Shown one piece after another: positions 8,425-16,921 of a DNA stretch of 64,000 bases. Under the pieces are notes generated by a model. That model searched no databases. It had not been told where the DNA came from and saw only the letters and a list, made by a program, of their open reading frames with translations. This DNA is from Streptomyces sulfonofaciens (GTDB lineage Bacteria; Actinomycetota; Actinomycetes; Streptomycetales; Streptomycetaceae). The stretch spans positions 186,001-250,000 of the forward strand of contig NZ_BNCD01000013.1 of the NCBI RefSeq assembly GCF_014656295.1, in the 5' to 3' direction. Position 1 is the stretch's first letter. Every line of letters starts with the position of its first letter. The position numbers were made by a program, and so were the translations under genes.

Positions 8425-8549
8425 GCGGGAGCCCGCGGCCCCCCGCAGGACCGCAGGAAGCACTCGGGCCCGGCCGGCGACGGCCCGGGCCCGCCAGGGA
8501 GGGAAAGGGACGGCGGTGACCGCGGCGCGGCCCGCCGGGGCACGCCATC

Positions 8550-9422
8550 ATGCACCCAGCACTCAGTTCGCTGCTCGATCTGCTCGACCTCGAACGGATC
8601 GAGGAGGACATCTTCCGCGGCCGGTCGCGGTCGGCCGTCGTACCGCGGGTCTTCGGCGGCCAGGTCGCCGCACAGGCCCTGGTGGCGGCCGGGCGTACCG
8701 TCCCCGAGGGCCGGGACGTGCACTCCCTGCACGCCTACTTCCTGCGCATCGGCGACCCGGGCGTGCCCATCGTCTACACCGTCGACCGGATCCGCGACGG
8801 CCGCTCCTTCACCAGCCGCCGGGTGGTCGCCGTCCAGCACGGCCAGCCGATCTTCCACCTCTCCGCGTCCTTCCAGACCTACGAGGACGGCCTCGACCAC
8901 CAGGCCGGGATGCCGGACGCGCCCGATCCCGAGTCGCTGCCCACCGCCCAGGAGATGCTGCCGCGCTACGCCGACCGGTTCATCGAGCCCGCCGTCGTCC
9001 AGCGGATGCTGGAGGCGCGCGCCGGGGTGGACCTGAGGTACGTGGATCCGCCCCCGTACGCCACCGCGGGCCGGCCGCGTGAGCCGCGCTCCCAGGTGTG
9101 GTTCCGCACGGACGGCAAGCTCGCCGACGACCCGCTGCTGCACGTGTGCCTCGCCACCTACGTCTCCGACATGACCCTGCTCGACTCCGTCCTGCTGGCG
9201 CACGGGCGGGGCGGGTGGACCACCGGGGACGTGGTGGGGGCCTCGCTCGACCACGCGATGTGGTTCCACCGGCCGTTCCGTGCGGACGAGTGGCTGCTGT
9301 ACGACCAGCAGTCGCCGTCGGCGCACGGCGGGCGGGGGCTCGGGCAGGCGCGGATCTTCACGCGGGAGGGGGACCTGGCGATCTCGGTGATCCAGGAGGG
9401 GGTCGTGCGGGTGCCGCGCTGA
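8550..9422 (+). CDS. tesB: Acyl-CoA thioesterase II
   Basis: This 290-residue protein is a double-hotdog TesB-type thioesterase that hydrolyses acyl-CoA to free acid and CoA. The N-terminal repeat shows RVFGGQVAAQALVAA and HSLHAYFLRIGDP; the C-terminal repeat has SLDHAMWFHRPFRADEWLLY, QQSPSAHGGRGLGQARIF and ISVIQEGVVR, carrying the Asp/Ser/Gln positions of the family's active site. Length is normal. It lies 125 bp downstream of the acyl-CoA dehydrogenase on the same strand. The first ATG in frame is used; its ribosome site is weak (GGGAAAGGG lies far upstream). Confidence 0.93.
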   Translation: MHPALSSLLDLLDLERIEEDIFRGRSRSAVVPRVFGGQVAAQALVAAGRTVPEGRDVHSLHAYFLRIGDPGVPIVYTVDRIRDGRSFTSRRVVAVQHGQPIFHLSASFQTYEDGLDHQAGMPDAPDPESLPTAQEMLPRYADRFIEPAVVQRMLEARAGVDLRYVDPPPYATAGRPREPRSQVWFRTDGKLADDPLLHVCLATYVSDMTLLDSVLLAHGRGGWTTGDVVGASLDHAMWFHRPFRADEWLLYDQQSPSAHGGRGLGQARIFTREGDLAISVIQEGVVRVPR

Positions 9423-9501
9423 GCGGCGCTGGCAGGGCCCCGCCGGCGGCATCCCGAGGGCGGGACCCCGGTGGCGGGCGGCCGGTGCCGTCGCCTCCGG
9501 G

Positions 9502-10299
9502 TCAGGCGTCGTCCTCCAGGCCCGCCGCGTCCAGCAGGTACGCGGTCATGGGGTCGTAGTGCCGGGGACTGGTGACATGGTCGTCCAGGGGGACGGTGAC
9601 CTGGAGGGTGCCCTCGGCCTCGCCGATGAACAGGGCCGGGTCGTTGCAGTCCGCGTAGCCGCACGCGTCCAGGCCGCGCCGGCCCGCGCAGCCCGCCCAG
9701 CCGTGGTCGGCGACCACCAGGTCGGGCAGCGGACGGCCGAGCCGCTCCAGGCCGTCCAGGATCGCCGTCATCGGGTCCGGGGAGTGTGTGTGCCAGAGGG
9801 TGGCGCCGCGCTCCAGCACCGCGACGTCCGCGAACTGGAAGACCATGCCCTCCGTGGTGTGCAGGCCCTCCGGGATCACCATGATCTCGCAGCCGGCGGC
9901 GCGCAGCGCGGCCGCCGTCGCCCGGTGCACGTCAAGCAGCCCGCCCGGGTGGCCGGTCGCGAACAGCACCCGCTGCCCGTCCTCGGCCGCCTTGCGCAGC
10001 CGGCCCGCGAGGCGCTCCAGGGCGTCGACCGTCAGTTCCGGGTCGATGGTGTCCTGGCCGAAGCGGTACTCGAAGTCGTCGTTGACCCCGCAGCGCTCGG
10101 CCATCAGGGCCAGCACGTCCTGCTCGTCCTGCCAGCGGTCGCCGAGCTCCAGGCCGAGCCAGTAGTGCCGGTCGCCGTTCGCGAGCTTGCGGTAGTGCGC
10201 GAGGTTGTTCTCACGGGGGGTGGCGACGTCGCCCGCGATGCGGGTGCGCACAAGGTGCTCGATCAGCTCGGCGCGGCTGGGTGTCCCGGGTATCGGCAT
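9502..10299 (-). CDS. Phosphatase-family protein (actinobacterial, HAD-unrelated)
   Basis: This 265-residue protein belongs to a family conserved in Streptomyces and annotated simply as phosphatase. Visible conserved blocks are VATPRENNLAHYRKLANGD, YWLGLELGDRWQDEQDV, FATGHPGGLLDVHRATAAAL, TLWHTHSPDPM, VVADHGWAGCAGRRG, CNDPALFIGEAEGTLQVTVP and the end DDHVTSPRHYDPMTAYLL. His/Asp/Gly-rich blocks suggest a metal-dependent site. The substrate is unknown. The ATG at 10299 begins MPIPGTPSRAELIEHL; an ATG at 10308 is also possible. It points away from the agmatinase remnant. Confidence 0.8.
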   Translation of the reverse strand: MPIPGTPSRAELIEHLVRTRIAGDVATPRENNLAHYRKLANGDRHYWLGLELGDRWQDEQDVLALMAERCGVNDDFEYRFGQDTIDPELTVDALERLAGRLRKAAEDGQRVLFATGHPGGLLDVHRATAAALRAAGCEIMVIPEGLHTTEGMVFQFADVAVLERGATLWHTHSPDPMTAILDGLERLGRPLPDLVVADHGWAGCAGRRGLDACGYADCNDPALFIGEAEGTLQVTVPLDDHVTSPRHYDPMTAYLLDAAGLEDDA

Positions 10300-10439
10300 A
10301 GGTCCCATTGTGCCGTCGGCCGCGGTGAACGGGAGCGCCGTCCCGAACGATGGGATGCTCCGGGGCGCGCGAGGGGCGCCCGGGGACGGTGGTGAGGAGC
10401 GCGGGTGCGGGGGCGCCCGGCGCCCGTGCGCGCACCCCC

Positions 10440-10856
10440 GGCACGCTCCACTTCGATGCGCACCTCGACACCTGGGAGACGTACTCCGGTGCCGCGTACA
10501 CGCGCGGCACGCCGTTTCGACTGGCCACCGAGGAGGCATCCCCGACACCTCGGCCCTCTCCCACGTCGGCACGCGCGGCCTGCACTAACGGCAAGCGGGA
10601 CCTGGATGACGACGCGAAGACGGGCTTCGGCATCGTCACCTCCGCGGACGTCATGCGGCGCGGTGTGGACGAGGTGACCGACCAGCTCCGGCAGCGCATC
10701 GGCGACCGTCCGCTGTAGACCTCGGCCGACATCGACGTCCTGGGCCCGGCCCACGCCTCCGGCACCCACGCCACGTCGGTGGCGGTGTCGCACACGGCGC
10801 ACGAGCTGGTCATGATCACGACCCGGCAGATGGCGGGGTCCCGGGCGCGGGACTGA
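10440..10856 (+). pseudogene. speB: Decayed agmatinase (speB) remnant
   Basis: Translated pieces match agmatinase (ureohydrolase) in order but not in one frame. LHFDAHLDTWETYSG keeps the DAHxD manganese motif; a frame change then gives GIPDTSALSHVGTRGL; after another, NGKRDLDDDAKTGFGIVTSAD and DEVTDQLRQRIGDRPL end in TAG. Beyond it TSADIDVLGPAHASGT keeps the second metal motif and, after an apparent internal deletion of about 60 codons, SHTAHELVMITTRQMAG matches the usual C-terminus. The 5' third is missing. The gene is broken by truncation, frameshifts, a stop and a deletion. Its 3' end overlaps the end of the minus-strand ATPase gene. Confidence 0.85.
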
Positions 10857-11268
10857 CCGGCTCACCGGTTCCGACCTCGGCCCATACGGCCTTCCCGATG
10901 CCGTACCGGCGGGGACAGCAGCCCCACCGCTCGGCCAGCAGATGAACAAGCCGGAGGCCCCGACCGCCCGTGTCGTCCAGGTCGGCGGTCCGCGGCAGGG
11001 GGCGCCGGTCGTCCGCGTCGGCGACCTCGACACGCAGGCGCCCCTCGTACCGGGCCAGGCGCACGGCGATCTCTCTGCCACGGGGCGTGCCGGCGTGCCG
11101 GACGGCGTTCGTCACCAGCTCCGAGAGCAGCAGTTCCGCGGTCTCCGCGGGTTCGCCCGCGATCCCCCAGGCAGCGAGCTGGGACCGCAGGAGTGCGCGG
11201 GCCCGGCCGGCGCTGCGTGGCGTCCGGGGGAGCTGCCAGCGGATGTCGACGGCGTCGGCACCGGTCAC
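10816..11268 (-). CDS. ATP-binding anti-sigma/serine kinase-like protein (HATPase_c)
   Basis: This 150-residue protein is a GHKL-fold ATPase of the SpoIIAB/RsbW-like group common in Streptomyces. The N-box region LLLSELVTNAVRHA and the glycine-rich GGRGLRLVHLLAERWG (residues about 50-65 and 100-115) are clear. Such proteins bind or phosphorylate partner anti-sigma antagonists; the partner is not visible here. The GTG at 11268 is preceded by GGAGG. It is divergent from a GntR gene and the shared region holds three palindromes, so both are probably under that regulator. The last 15 residues (Pro/Ser/Gly) lie over the agmatinase remnant and may be a recent extension. Confidence 0.85.
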   Translation of the reverse strand: MTGADAVDIRWQLPRTPRSAGRARALLRSQLAAWGIAGEPAETAELLLSELVTNAVRHAGTPRGREIAVRLARYEGRLRVEVADADDRRPLPRTADLDDTGGRGLRLVHLLAERWGCCPRRYGIGKAVWAEVGTGEPVSPAPGTPPSAGS

Positions 11269-11298
11269 AAAAGCCTCCAGGTGGCGTGCATCACTAGG

Positions 11299-11454
11299 AC
11301 ATCTCTAGAGATGTGGATGAGTAAAGCGGGATCGGCGTACCCTCGTCAACCACTTCTCTAGAGATGTCCCTTGAAGGGTTGTGCGGCGGTCGGAGGAAGG
11401 AGGCGGCCGGTCGGAACCGGCCGCCTAGGATGGCTCGACGTGTCTAGAGACGAC
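11299..11454. promoter_or_regulatory. Three TCTAGAGA-core palindromic operators (GntR/HutC type)
   Basis: ACATCTCTAGAGATGT (11299-11314), ACTTCTCTAGAGATGT (11352-11367) and CGTGTCTAGAGACGAC (11439-11454) share the perfect core TCTAGA flanked by symmetric bases. Centres are 53 and 86 bp apart. They lie in the divergent region between the ATPase gene and the GntR gene. HutC-subfamily regulators bind such sites, so the adjacent GntR protein is the likely ligand-controlled repressor of both genes. Confidence 0.8.
11401..11426. promoter_or_regulatory. 11-bp stem-loop in GntR leader region
   Basis: AGGCGGCCGGT, a CGGA loop and ACCGGCCGCCT form a perfect 11-bp stem between the second and third palindromes. 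There is no U tract. It may be an attenuator, a terminator from the ATPase side, or simply a GC-rich inverted repeat. Confidence 0.45.
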
Positions 11455-11487
11455 CGTGTCCAGAGCTGACGAGGAGAGGACTGCCCT

Positions 11488-12246
11488 ATGGCCAGCCGGG
11501 GCTCCGGGCGGCAGCCCAAGTACCAGCGCATCGCCGACGAGCTGAAGGCCGCCATCGAGGCGGGTGAGTACGGTCCGGGGGACCGGCTGCCGGGCGAGAA
11601 CGAGCTGATGGCGCGGCACGAGGTGGCCAGGATGACCGCGCGGCAGGCACTGGGGGTACTGCAGGCCGAAGGGCTTGCGGAGGCGCGGAAGGGCGCCGGG
11701 GTGTTCGTCCGGGAGTTCCGGCCGGTCCGTCGGCGCGGCGTGCAGCGGCTCTCCGCGGGAACCTGGCGTGAGGGCCGGTCCCTGTGGGAGACGGACACGG
11801 CAGGGCGCGAACTGGCGGTCGAAGGGGTGTCGGTGACCGAGGAGGAGCCGCCGGAGGACGTCGCCGGCACGCTGCGGCTGGACGGGGGCGCCCCGGCCTG
11901 CGTCCGCCGCCGGCGGTTCGTCCTCGACGGGCGGCCGGTCCTCGCCGCCACCTCGTACCTGGACGCGGCCCTCGTCGCGGGCACCGCGATCACCGAGGCG
12001 GACACCGGACCCGGCGGCACCTACGCCCGGCTGGACGAGATCGGCCGCGCACCGGTCCGTTTCCGCGAGGAGGTCCGCTCGCGGATGCCCACTGCCGGGG
12101 AGACGGAGCAACTCGGACTGGCCGCCGGCACTCCGGTCGTCCTCGTTCGCCGGACCGCCTTCACGGACGACGGCCGGGCGGTCGAAGTGAATGACATGGT
12201 CCTCGACGCGTCCGCATACGTGCTGGAGTACGACATCGAGGCATGA
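11488..12246 (+). CDS. GntR family (HutC/UTRA) transcriptional regulator
   Basis: This 252-residue regulator has an N-terminal winged helix (residues about 10-75: YQRIADELKAAIEAGEYGPG, DRLPGENELMARHEV, TARQALGVLQAEGLAEARKG) and a C-terminal UTRA effector domain (about 95-245) ending EVNDMVLDASAYVLEYDIEA, typical of HutC-type proteins. The effector is unknown. The ATG follows GAGGAGAGGA. The three TCTAGA palindromes just upstream are its probable binding sites. Its stop codon lies inside the first unit of a 15-bp tandem repeat. Confidence 0.92.
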   Translation: MASRGSGRQPKYQRIADELKAAIEAGEYGPGDRLPGENELMARHEVARMTARQALGVLQAEGLAEARKGAGVFVREFRPVRRRGVQRLSAGTWREGRSLWETDTAGRELAVEGVSVTEEEPPEDVAGTLRLDGGAPACVRRRRFVLDGRPVLAATSYLDAALVAGTAITEADTGPGGTYARLDEIGRAPVRFREEVRSRMPTAGETEQLGLAAGTPVVLVRRTAFTDDGRAVEVNDMVLDASAYVLEYDIEA

Positions 12247-12300
12247 CGGACCGAGGCATGGCCGACCGAGGCGTGGCGGATCGGTGCATGGCGGATCGAC
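12241..12300. repeat. 15-bp tandem repeat over the GntR stop codon
   Basis: Four units of GCATGGCGGACCGAG-type sequence run from 12241 to 12300, the first overlapping the GntR TGA. The remainder of the 12247-12627 gap is GC-rich and holds only the ribosome site AGGAGG (12616-12621) of the next gene. Read in frame from 12243 the repeat gives M-A-D-R-G pentapeptides, which I treat as coincidental. Confidence 0.8.
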
Positions 12301-12627
12301 GCTTGATGGGGCCCGCGTCGGGCGGAAGCGGTCGGCGTGAGGCCGACGGCTGCTTCGGAGGACCGGCTGTGGGGAGGGCCGACCGCTTCGGAGGGGCGGC
12401 GGCTGCGGGCGCCGGGGCCGGGTGCCCCCGGTGAGGCCGTCTCCGGTCGCCCCGGCCGGCACCGGCCAGAGGGAGCCAGGGGCCCGGTCCCGGTTCGGCG
12501 AGGGCCTGGGGCGCAGGATCGAGGGCGCCCCGACCCCGGATGTGGAATTGTTGCGGAAGGATGAAATCCGCATCCTGGCGCGTTGGCGTCTTCCGGAGAC
12601 GTGCGAGGCGTACCGAGGAGGCAGTAG

Positions 12628-15600
12628 GTGGCGGGCACAGGCAGCGAGAGCGGCCATGGCGACGGGGACCGGGCGGCGGCACGGAAGGACGGCTGGGCCA
12701 GGCGGCTGACGGGATACGCGCTGCGGTACCGCAGGGACGTCGTCCTCGCCCTCGGTTCCTCGCTGGCCGGCATGGCGGTCCTGGCCGTCGTCCCGCTGCT
12801 CACCAAGGTGATCATCGATGACGTGATCGGCACCCACACCCGCTCCCTCGCGGTCTGGGTCTCCCTCTTCCTCCTCGCGGCCGTCCTCGTCTACGCCCTC
12901 ACCTTCGTCCGCCGCTACTACGGCGGCCGGCTCGCGCTCGACGTCCAGCACGACCTGCGCACCGAGATGTACGACACCCTCACCCGGCTGGACGGCCGCC
13001 GCCAGGACGAGCTGTCCACCGGCCAGGTGGTGGGGCGTGCCACCAGCGACCTCCAGCTCATCCAGGGCCTGCTGTTCATGCTGCCGATGACGATCGGCAA
13101 CGTCCTGCTCTTCGCCGTCTCGCTGGTGATCATGGCGTGGCTCTCCCTGCCGCTCACCCTCGTCGCCCTCGGTGTCGCCCCGGCCCTGATGTTCATAGCC
13201 AGGCGCAGCCGCACCAAGCTGCACCCGGCCACCTGGTACTCCCAGGCGCAGGCCGCGGCCGTCGCGGGCGTGGTCGAGGGCGCCGTGTCCGGGGTGCGGG
13301 TCGTCAAGGGATTCGGCCAGGAGGAGCAGGAGACCGGCAAGCTCCGCCAGGTCGGGCGCAGGCTCTACGCCGGCCGGCTGCGCACCATACGGCTCAACGC
13401 GAAGTTCACCCCGGCCCTCCAGGCCGTGCCCGCGCTCGGGCAGGTCGCCATGCTGGCCCTGGGCGGCTGGCTCGCGGTGCGGGGCGAGATCACCCTCGGC
13501 ACCTTCGTCGCCTTCTCCACCTACCTGGCCCAGCTCGTCGGCCCGGTGCGGATGCTCGCCGTGGTGCTGACCGTCGGCCAACAGGCGCGGGCCGGTGTGG
13601 AACGCGTCCTGGAGTTGATCGACACCCGGCCCACCCTCAGCGACGGCACCAAGGAGCTGCCCGCCGACGCCCCGGCCACCGTCGAGTTCGACGACGTCAC
13701 CTTCGGCTACGGCGACGCGCCCGCGGGCCGCGTCCTCGACGGTCTCACCTTCGGCATCCGCGCGGGCGAGACGGTCGCCGTCGTCGGCGCCTCCGGCTCC
13801 GGCAAGTCCACGCTCGCGCTGCTCCTGCCGCGCTTCTACGACGTGACGCACGGCGCCGTCCTCGTCGGCGGCCACGACGTCCGCGAGCTGACCCTCGACT
13901 CCCTGCGGGCCGCCATCGGCCTGGTCCCCGAGGACAGCTTCCTCTTCTCGGACACGGTGCGCGCCAACATCGCCTACGGCCGCCCCGACGCCACCGAGGA
14001 GCAGGTCGAGGCCGCTGCCCGTGCCGTCCAGGCCGACGGGTTCATCCGGGCGCTGCCCCAGGGCTACGGCACCCGGGTCGGCGAGCAGGGCCTGACCCTC
14101 TCGGGCGGCCAGCGCCAGCGCATCGCGCTCGCCCGCGCCCTCCTCACCGACCCGCGGCTGCTCGTCCTGGACGACGCCACCTCCGCCGTCGACGCCCGCG
14201 TGGAGCACGAGATACACGAGGCGCTGCGCGGCGCCACGGCCAACCGCACCACCCTCCTCATCGCGCACCGCCGCTCCACCCTCGGCCTCGCCGACCGGAT
14301 CGCCGTGCTCGACGGCGGCCGGCTCGCCGACCTCGGCACCCACGACGAGCTGACCGCACGCTCCTCCCTCTACCGCAGGCTGCTGACCGACCCCGACGAA
14401 CTGGGCGGCCCCTCCCACACCTCCGCTTCCCACAGCCCCCACGCCGGCGACACCCGTGACACGTGCGACGCCTGCGACCGCACCGGTCGCGAGGACGCCC
14501 GCGACGTACTGGACATCGGCATCGACGCCGAGTTCGACGCCGAGCGCGGTCTCACCCCCAGGCTGTGGACGGGCGACAGGGAGCCGAAGGACACCGCGCT
14601 CAGCGGCATGCCGGCCACCCCAGAACTGCTCGCCCAGGTGGACGCGCTGCCACCGGCCACCGACACACCCGACGTCGACGAGGCGCGCGCCGTGCGGCCC
14701 GAGGCGTCGTACGGACTGCGCAGGCTGCTGCGCGGCTTCGGCGCCCCCCTACTGATCAGCCTGCTCATGGTCGCCGTCGACGCGGGCATGGGCCTGCTGC
14801 TGCCCGTCCTGATCCGGCACGGCATCGACGAGGGCGTCAACCGCCTCGCACTCGGCGCCGTCTGGTCCGCCGCCACGCTGGCACTGGTCGCCGTCATCGC
14901 CCAGTGGGCGGCCCAGATCGGCGAGACCCGGATGACGGGACGCACCGGCGAGCGGGTCCTCTACACGCTCCGGCTGAAGATCTTCGCCCAGCTCCAGCGC
15001 CTCGGCCTGGACTACTACGAACGCGAGCTGTCCGGCCGCATCATGACCCGGATGACCACGGACGTGGACGCGCTCTCCACCTTCCTGCAGACCGGCCTGG
15101 TCACGGCCTTCGTCTCGCTGCTGACCTTCTTCGGGATCATGGTCGCGCTGCTGGCGATCGACGTGCAACTGGCCCTCGTCGTCTTCGCGACGCTGCCGCC
15201 GCTGCTCGTCGGCACCTTCGTGTTCCGCAGGAAGAGCCGGAAGGCGTACGAGCTGGCCCGCGAACGCGTCTCCGTGGTCAACGCCGACCTCCAGGAGACC
15301 GTGGCGGGGCTCAGGATCGTGCAGGCGTTCCGGCGGGAGCGGGCGGGCTCGGCGCGGTACGCCGAGCGGAGCCTGTCGTACCGCGCGGCCCGGGTGCGGG
15401 GCCAGTGGCTGATCTCCATGTACTTCCCGTTCGTCCAACTGCTGTCCTCGCTCGCCGGTGCCCTGGTGCTGGTCGTGGGCGCGTCCAGGGTGGAGAACGC
15501 GACCCTGACCACCGGTGCGCTGGTCGCCTACCTGCTCTACATCGACCTCTTCTTCGCGCCCGTCCAGCAGCTCTCCCAGGTCTTCGACGGCTACCAGCAG

Positions 15601-16743
15601 GCGACCGTCTCCCTCGGCCGCATCCAGGAACTGCTGCGGGTGCCGACGTCCGTGGCGGCGCCGGCCGCACCGCGGGGAGTGGAGGCGCTGCGCGGCGAGA
15701 TCGCCTTCGAGGACGTGGTGTTCGAGTACACGCCCGAGACGCCGGAGGACGGCACGGCCCCCGGCGGCTCCACAAGCGGGACTTTTACGACCGGGACTTC
15801 CACGACCGGGACTTCGCCCACCGGGGGCTCCGCGCCCGAAGGATCCGAGTCCGGTGGCTCCGCGCCCGAAGGCTCCGCGCCCGGTGGCTTGGAGTCCGGT
15901 GGCGCCGGGCGGGGCGGTGAGGCGGCGCTGCGCGGCGTCACGCTGCGGATACCGGCCGGCCAGACCGTCGCCTTCGTCGGCGAGACGGGGGCGGGCAAGT
16001 CCACCCTCGTCAAGCTGGTGGCGCGGTTCTACGACCCGACGAGCGGGCGCCTGACCGTCGACGGCACCGACATACGCGACCTCGATCTGACGGCGTACCG
16101 GCAGCGGCTCGGCGTCGTGCCCCAGGAGGCGTACCTCTTCGCGGGCACGGTGCGCGACGCGATCGCGTACGGCAGGCCCGGGGCGAGCGACGCCGAGGTG
16201 GAGGCGGCGGCCCGCGCGGTGGGCGCGCACGACATGATCGCCACGCTCGACGGCGGCTATCTGCACGAGGTCAGCGAGCGCGGCCGCAACCTGTCGGCCG
16301 GTCAGCGGCAACTGGTCGCGCTCGCCCGCGCCGAACTGGTCGACCCCGCGATCCTGCTGCTGGACGAGGCCACCGCCTCCCTCGACCTGGCCACCGAGGC
16401 GCAGGTCAACCGAGCCACGGACCGCCTCGCGGGCCGCCGCGCGGCAGGCTCCCGCCCGTCGCCCGACCACCGCCCCCCAACGAGCGCCGGTGCGCGCACG
16501 ACCCTGATCGTCGCCCACCGTCTGACCACCGCGGCCCGGGCGGACCGGGTGGTGGTGATGGACCACGGCCGGGTCGTGGAGGACGGCACGCACGACGAAC
16601 TCGTCGCCGCGTCAGGGCACTACGCCCGCCTGTGGCACACCTTCCTCGGTGACCACACACCGTCCGAGACCCCGGCGGGCCCGCTGCCCGCGGCCGGTCG
16701 CGGCCCCGGTCCCGGCCAGGAACCCGAGTCGGTCCGGGCCTGA
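12628..16743 (+). CDS. Single-chain full ABC exporter (TMD-NBD-TMD-NBD)
   Basis: This 1371-residue protein fuses two complete ABC exporter halves that Streptomyces usually encodes separately. The first transmembrane domain spans about 25-330 and the first NBD has Walker A GASGSGKST (387-395), LSGGQ (491-495) and LLVLDDATSAVD (D515-D516). The second transmembrane domain lies around 705-990; its NBD has GETGAGKST (1118-1126), LSAGQ (1222-1226) and ILLLDEATASLD (E1247). NBD1 has Asp at the catalytic Glu position and NBD2 has a changed signature, so one composite ATP site is degenerate and the other canonical, as in heterodimeric exporters such as TM287/288. A repeat-encoded Gly/Ser/Pro insertion (about 1035-1097) interrupts NBD2. 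GTG start with AGGAGG six bases upstream. Substrate unknown. Confidence 0.93.
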   Translation: MAGTGSESGHGDGDRAAARKDGWARRLTGYALRYRRDVVLALGSSLAGMAVLAVVPLLTKVIIDDVIGTHTRSLAVWVSLFLLAAVLVYALTFVRRYYGGRLALDVQHDLRTEMYDTLTRLDGRRQDELSTGQVVGRATSDLQLIQGLLFMLPMTIGNVLLFAVSLVIMAWLSLPLTLVALGVAPALMFIARRSRTKLHPATWYSQAQAAAVAGVVEGAVSGVRVVKGFGQEEQETGKLRQVGRRLYAGRLRTIRLNAKFTPALQAVPALGQVAMLALGGWLAVRGEITLGTFVAFSTYLAQLVGPVRMLAVVLTVGQQARAGVERVLELIDTRPTLSDGTKELPADAPATVEFDDVTFGYGDAPAGRVLDGLTFGIRAGETVAVVGASGSGKSTLALLLPRFYDVTHGAVLVGGHDVRELTLDSLRAAIGLVPEDSFLFSDTVRANIAYGRPDATEEQVEAAARAVQADGFIRALPQGYGTRVGEQGLTLSGGQRQRIALARALLTDPRLLVLDDATSAVDARVEHEIHEALRGATANRTTLLIAHRRSTLGLADRIAVLDGGRLADLGTHDELTARSSLYRRLLTDPDELGGPSHTSASHSPHAGDTRDTCDACDRTGREDARDVLDIGIDAEFDAERGLTPRLWTGDREPKDTALSGMPATPELLAQVDALPPATDTPDVDEARAVRPEASYGLRRLLRGFGAPLLISLLMVAVDAGMGLLLPVLIRHGIDEGVNRLALGAVWSAATLALVAVIAQWAAQIGETRMTGRTGERVLYTLRLKIFAQLQRLGLDYYERELSGRIMTRMTTDVDALSTFLQTGLVTAFVSLLTFFGIMVALLAIDVQLALVVFATLPPLLVGTFVFRRKSRKAYELARERVSVVNADLQETVAGLRIVQAFRRERAGSARYAERSLSYRAARVRGQWLISMYFPFVQLLSSLAGALVLVVGASRVENATLTTGALVAYLLYIDLFFAPVQQLSQVFDGYQQATVSLGRIQELLRVPTSVAAPAAPRGVEALRGEIAFEDVVFEYTPETPEDGTAPGGSTSGTFTTGTSTTGTSPTGGSAPEGSESGGSAPEGSAPGGLESGGAGRGGEAALRGVTLRIPAGQTVAFVGETGAGKSTLVKLVARFYDPTSGRLTVDGTDIRDLDLTAYRQRLGVVPQEAYLFAGTVRDAIAYGRPGASDAEVEAAARAVGAHDMIATLDGGYLHEVSERGRNLSAGQRQLVALARAELVDPAILLLDEATASLDLATEAQVNRATDRLAGRRAAGSRPSPDHRPPTSAGARTTLIVAHRLTTAARADRVVVMDHGRVVEDGTHDELVAASGHYARLWHTFLGDHTPSETPAGPLPAAGRGPGPGQEPESVRA
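15778..15912 (+). repeat. In-frame 15-bp repeats inside the second ATP-binding domain
   Basis: About nine 15-bp units, first of the GGGACTTCCACGACC type and then GGTGGCTCCGCGCCC / GAAGGCTCCGCGCCC, encode pentapeptides such as G-T-S-T-T, G-G-S-A-P and E-G-S-A-P. They lie between the aromatic A-loop strand (FEYTP) and the strand that precedes Walker A, a surface loop that is normally short. Confidence 0.85.
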
Positions 16744-16921
16744 TCAGGGCACGGTCAGGCCCGGGTCGGGGTCGGGGCCGCGACCCGGGTGGGTCCGGGT
16801 CGGGGCCCGCTCGGTGGCCGCCCGGGCCCGAGGTCCTCTGGTGACCCGGCCCCACCTCCGCTAGGTTCGCACGCGCATTCGTACGTCCCACCCGCATCAG
16901 CGGCGAACCGGAGGAGTGTGC

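Noticed and set aside
12243..12434. Small gene encoding M-A-D-R-G pentapeptide repeats
   Set aside because: It starts inside the GntR stop region and arises wholly from a 15-bp tandem repeat. There is no separate ribosome site.
11425..14442. 1005-codon minus-strand open frame antisense to the ABC exporter
   Set aside because: It has no family motifs, a Gly/Val/Asp-rich shadow composition, and lies opposite an unmistakable exporter. Long antisense frames are routine at this GC content.
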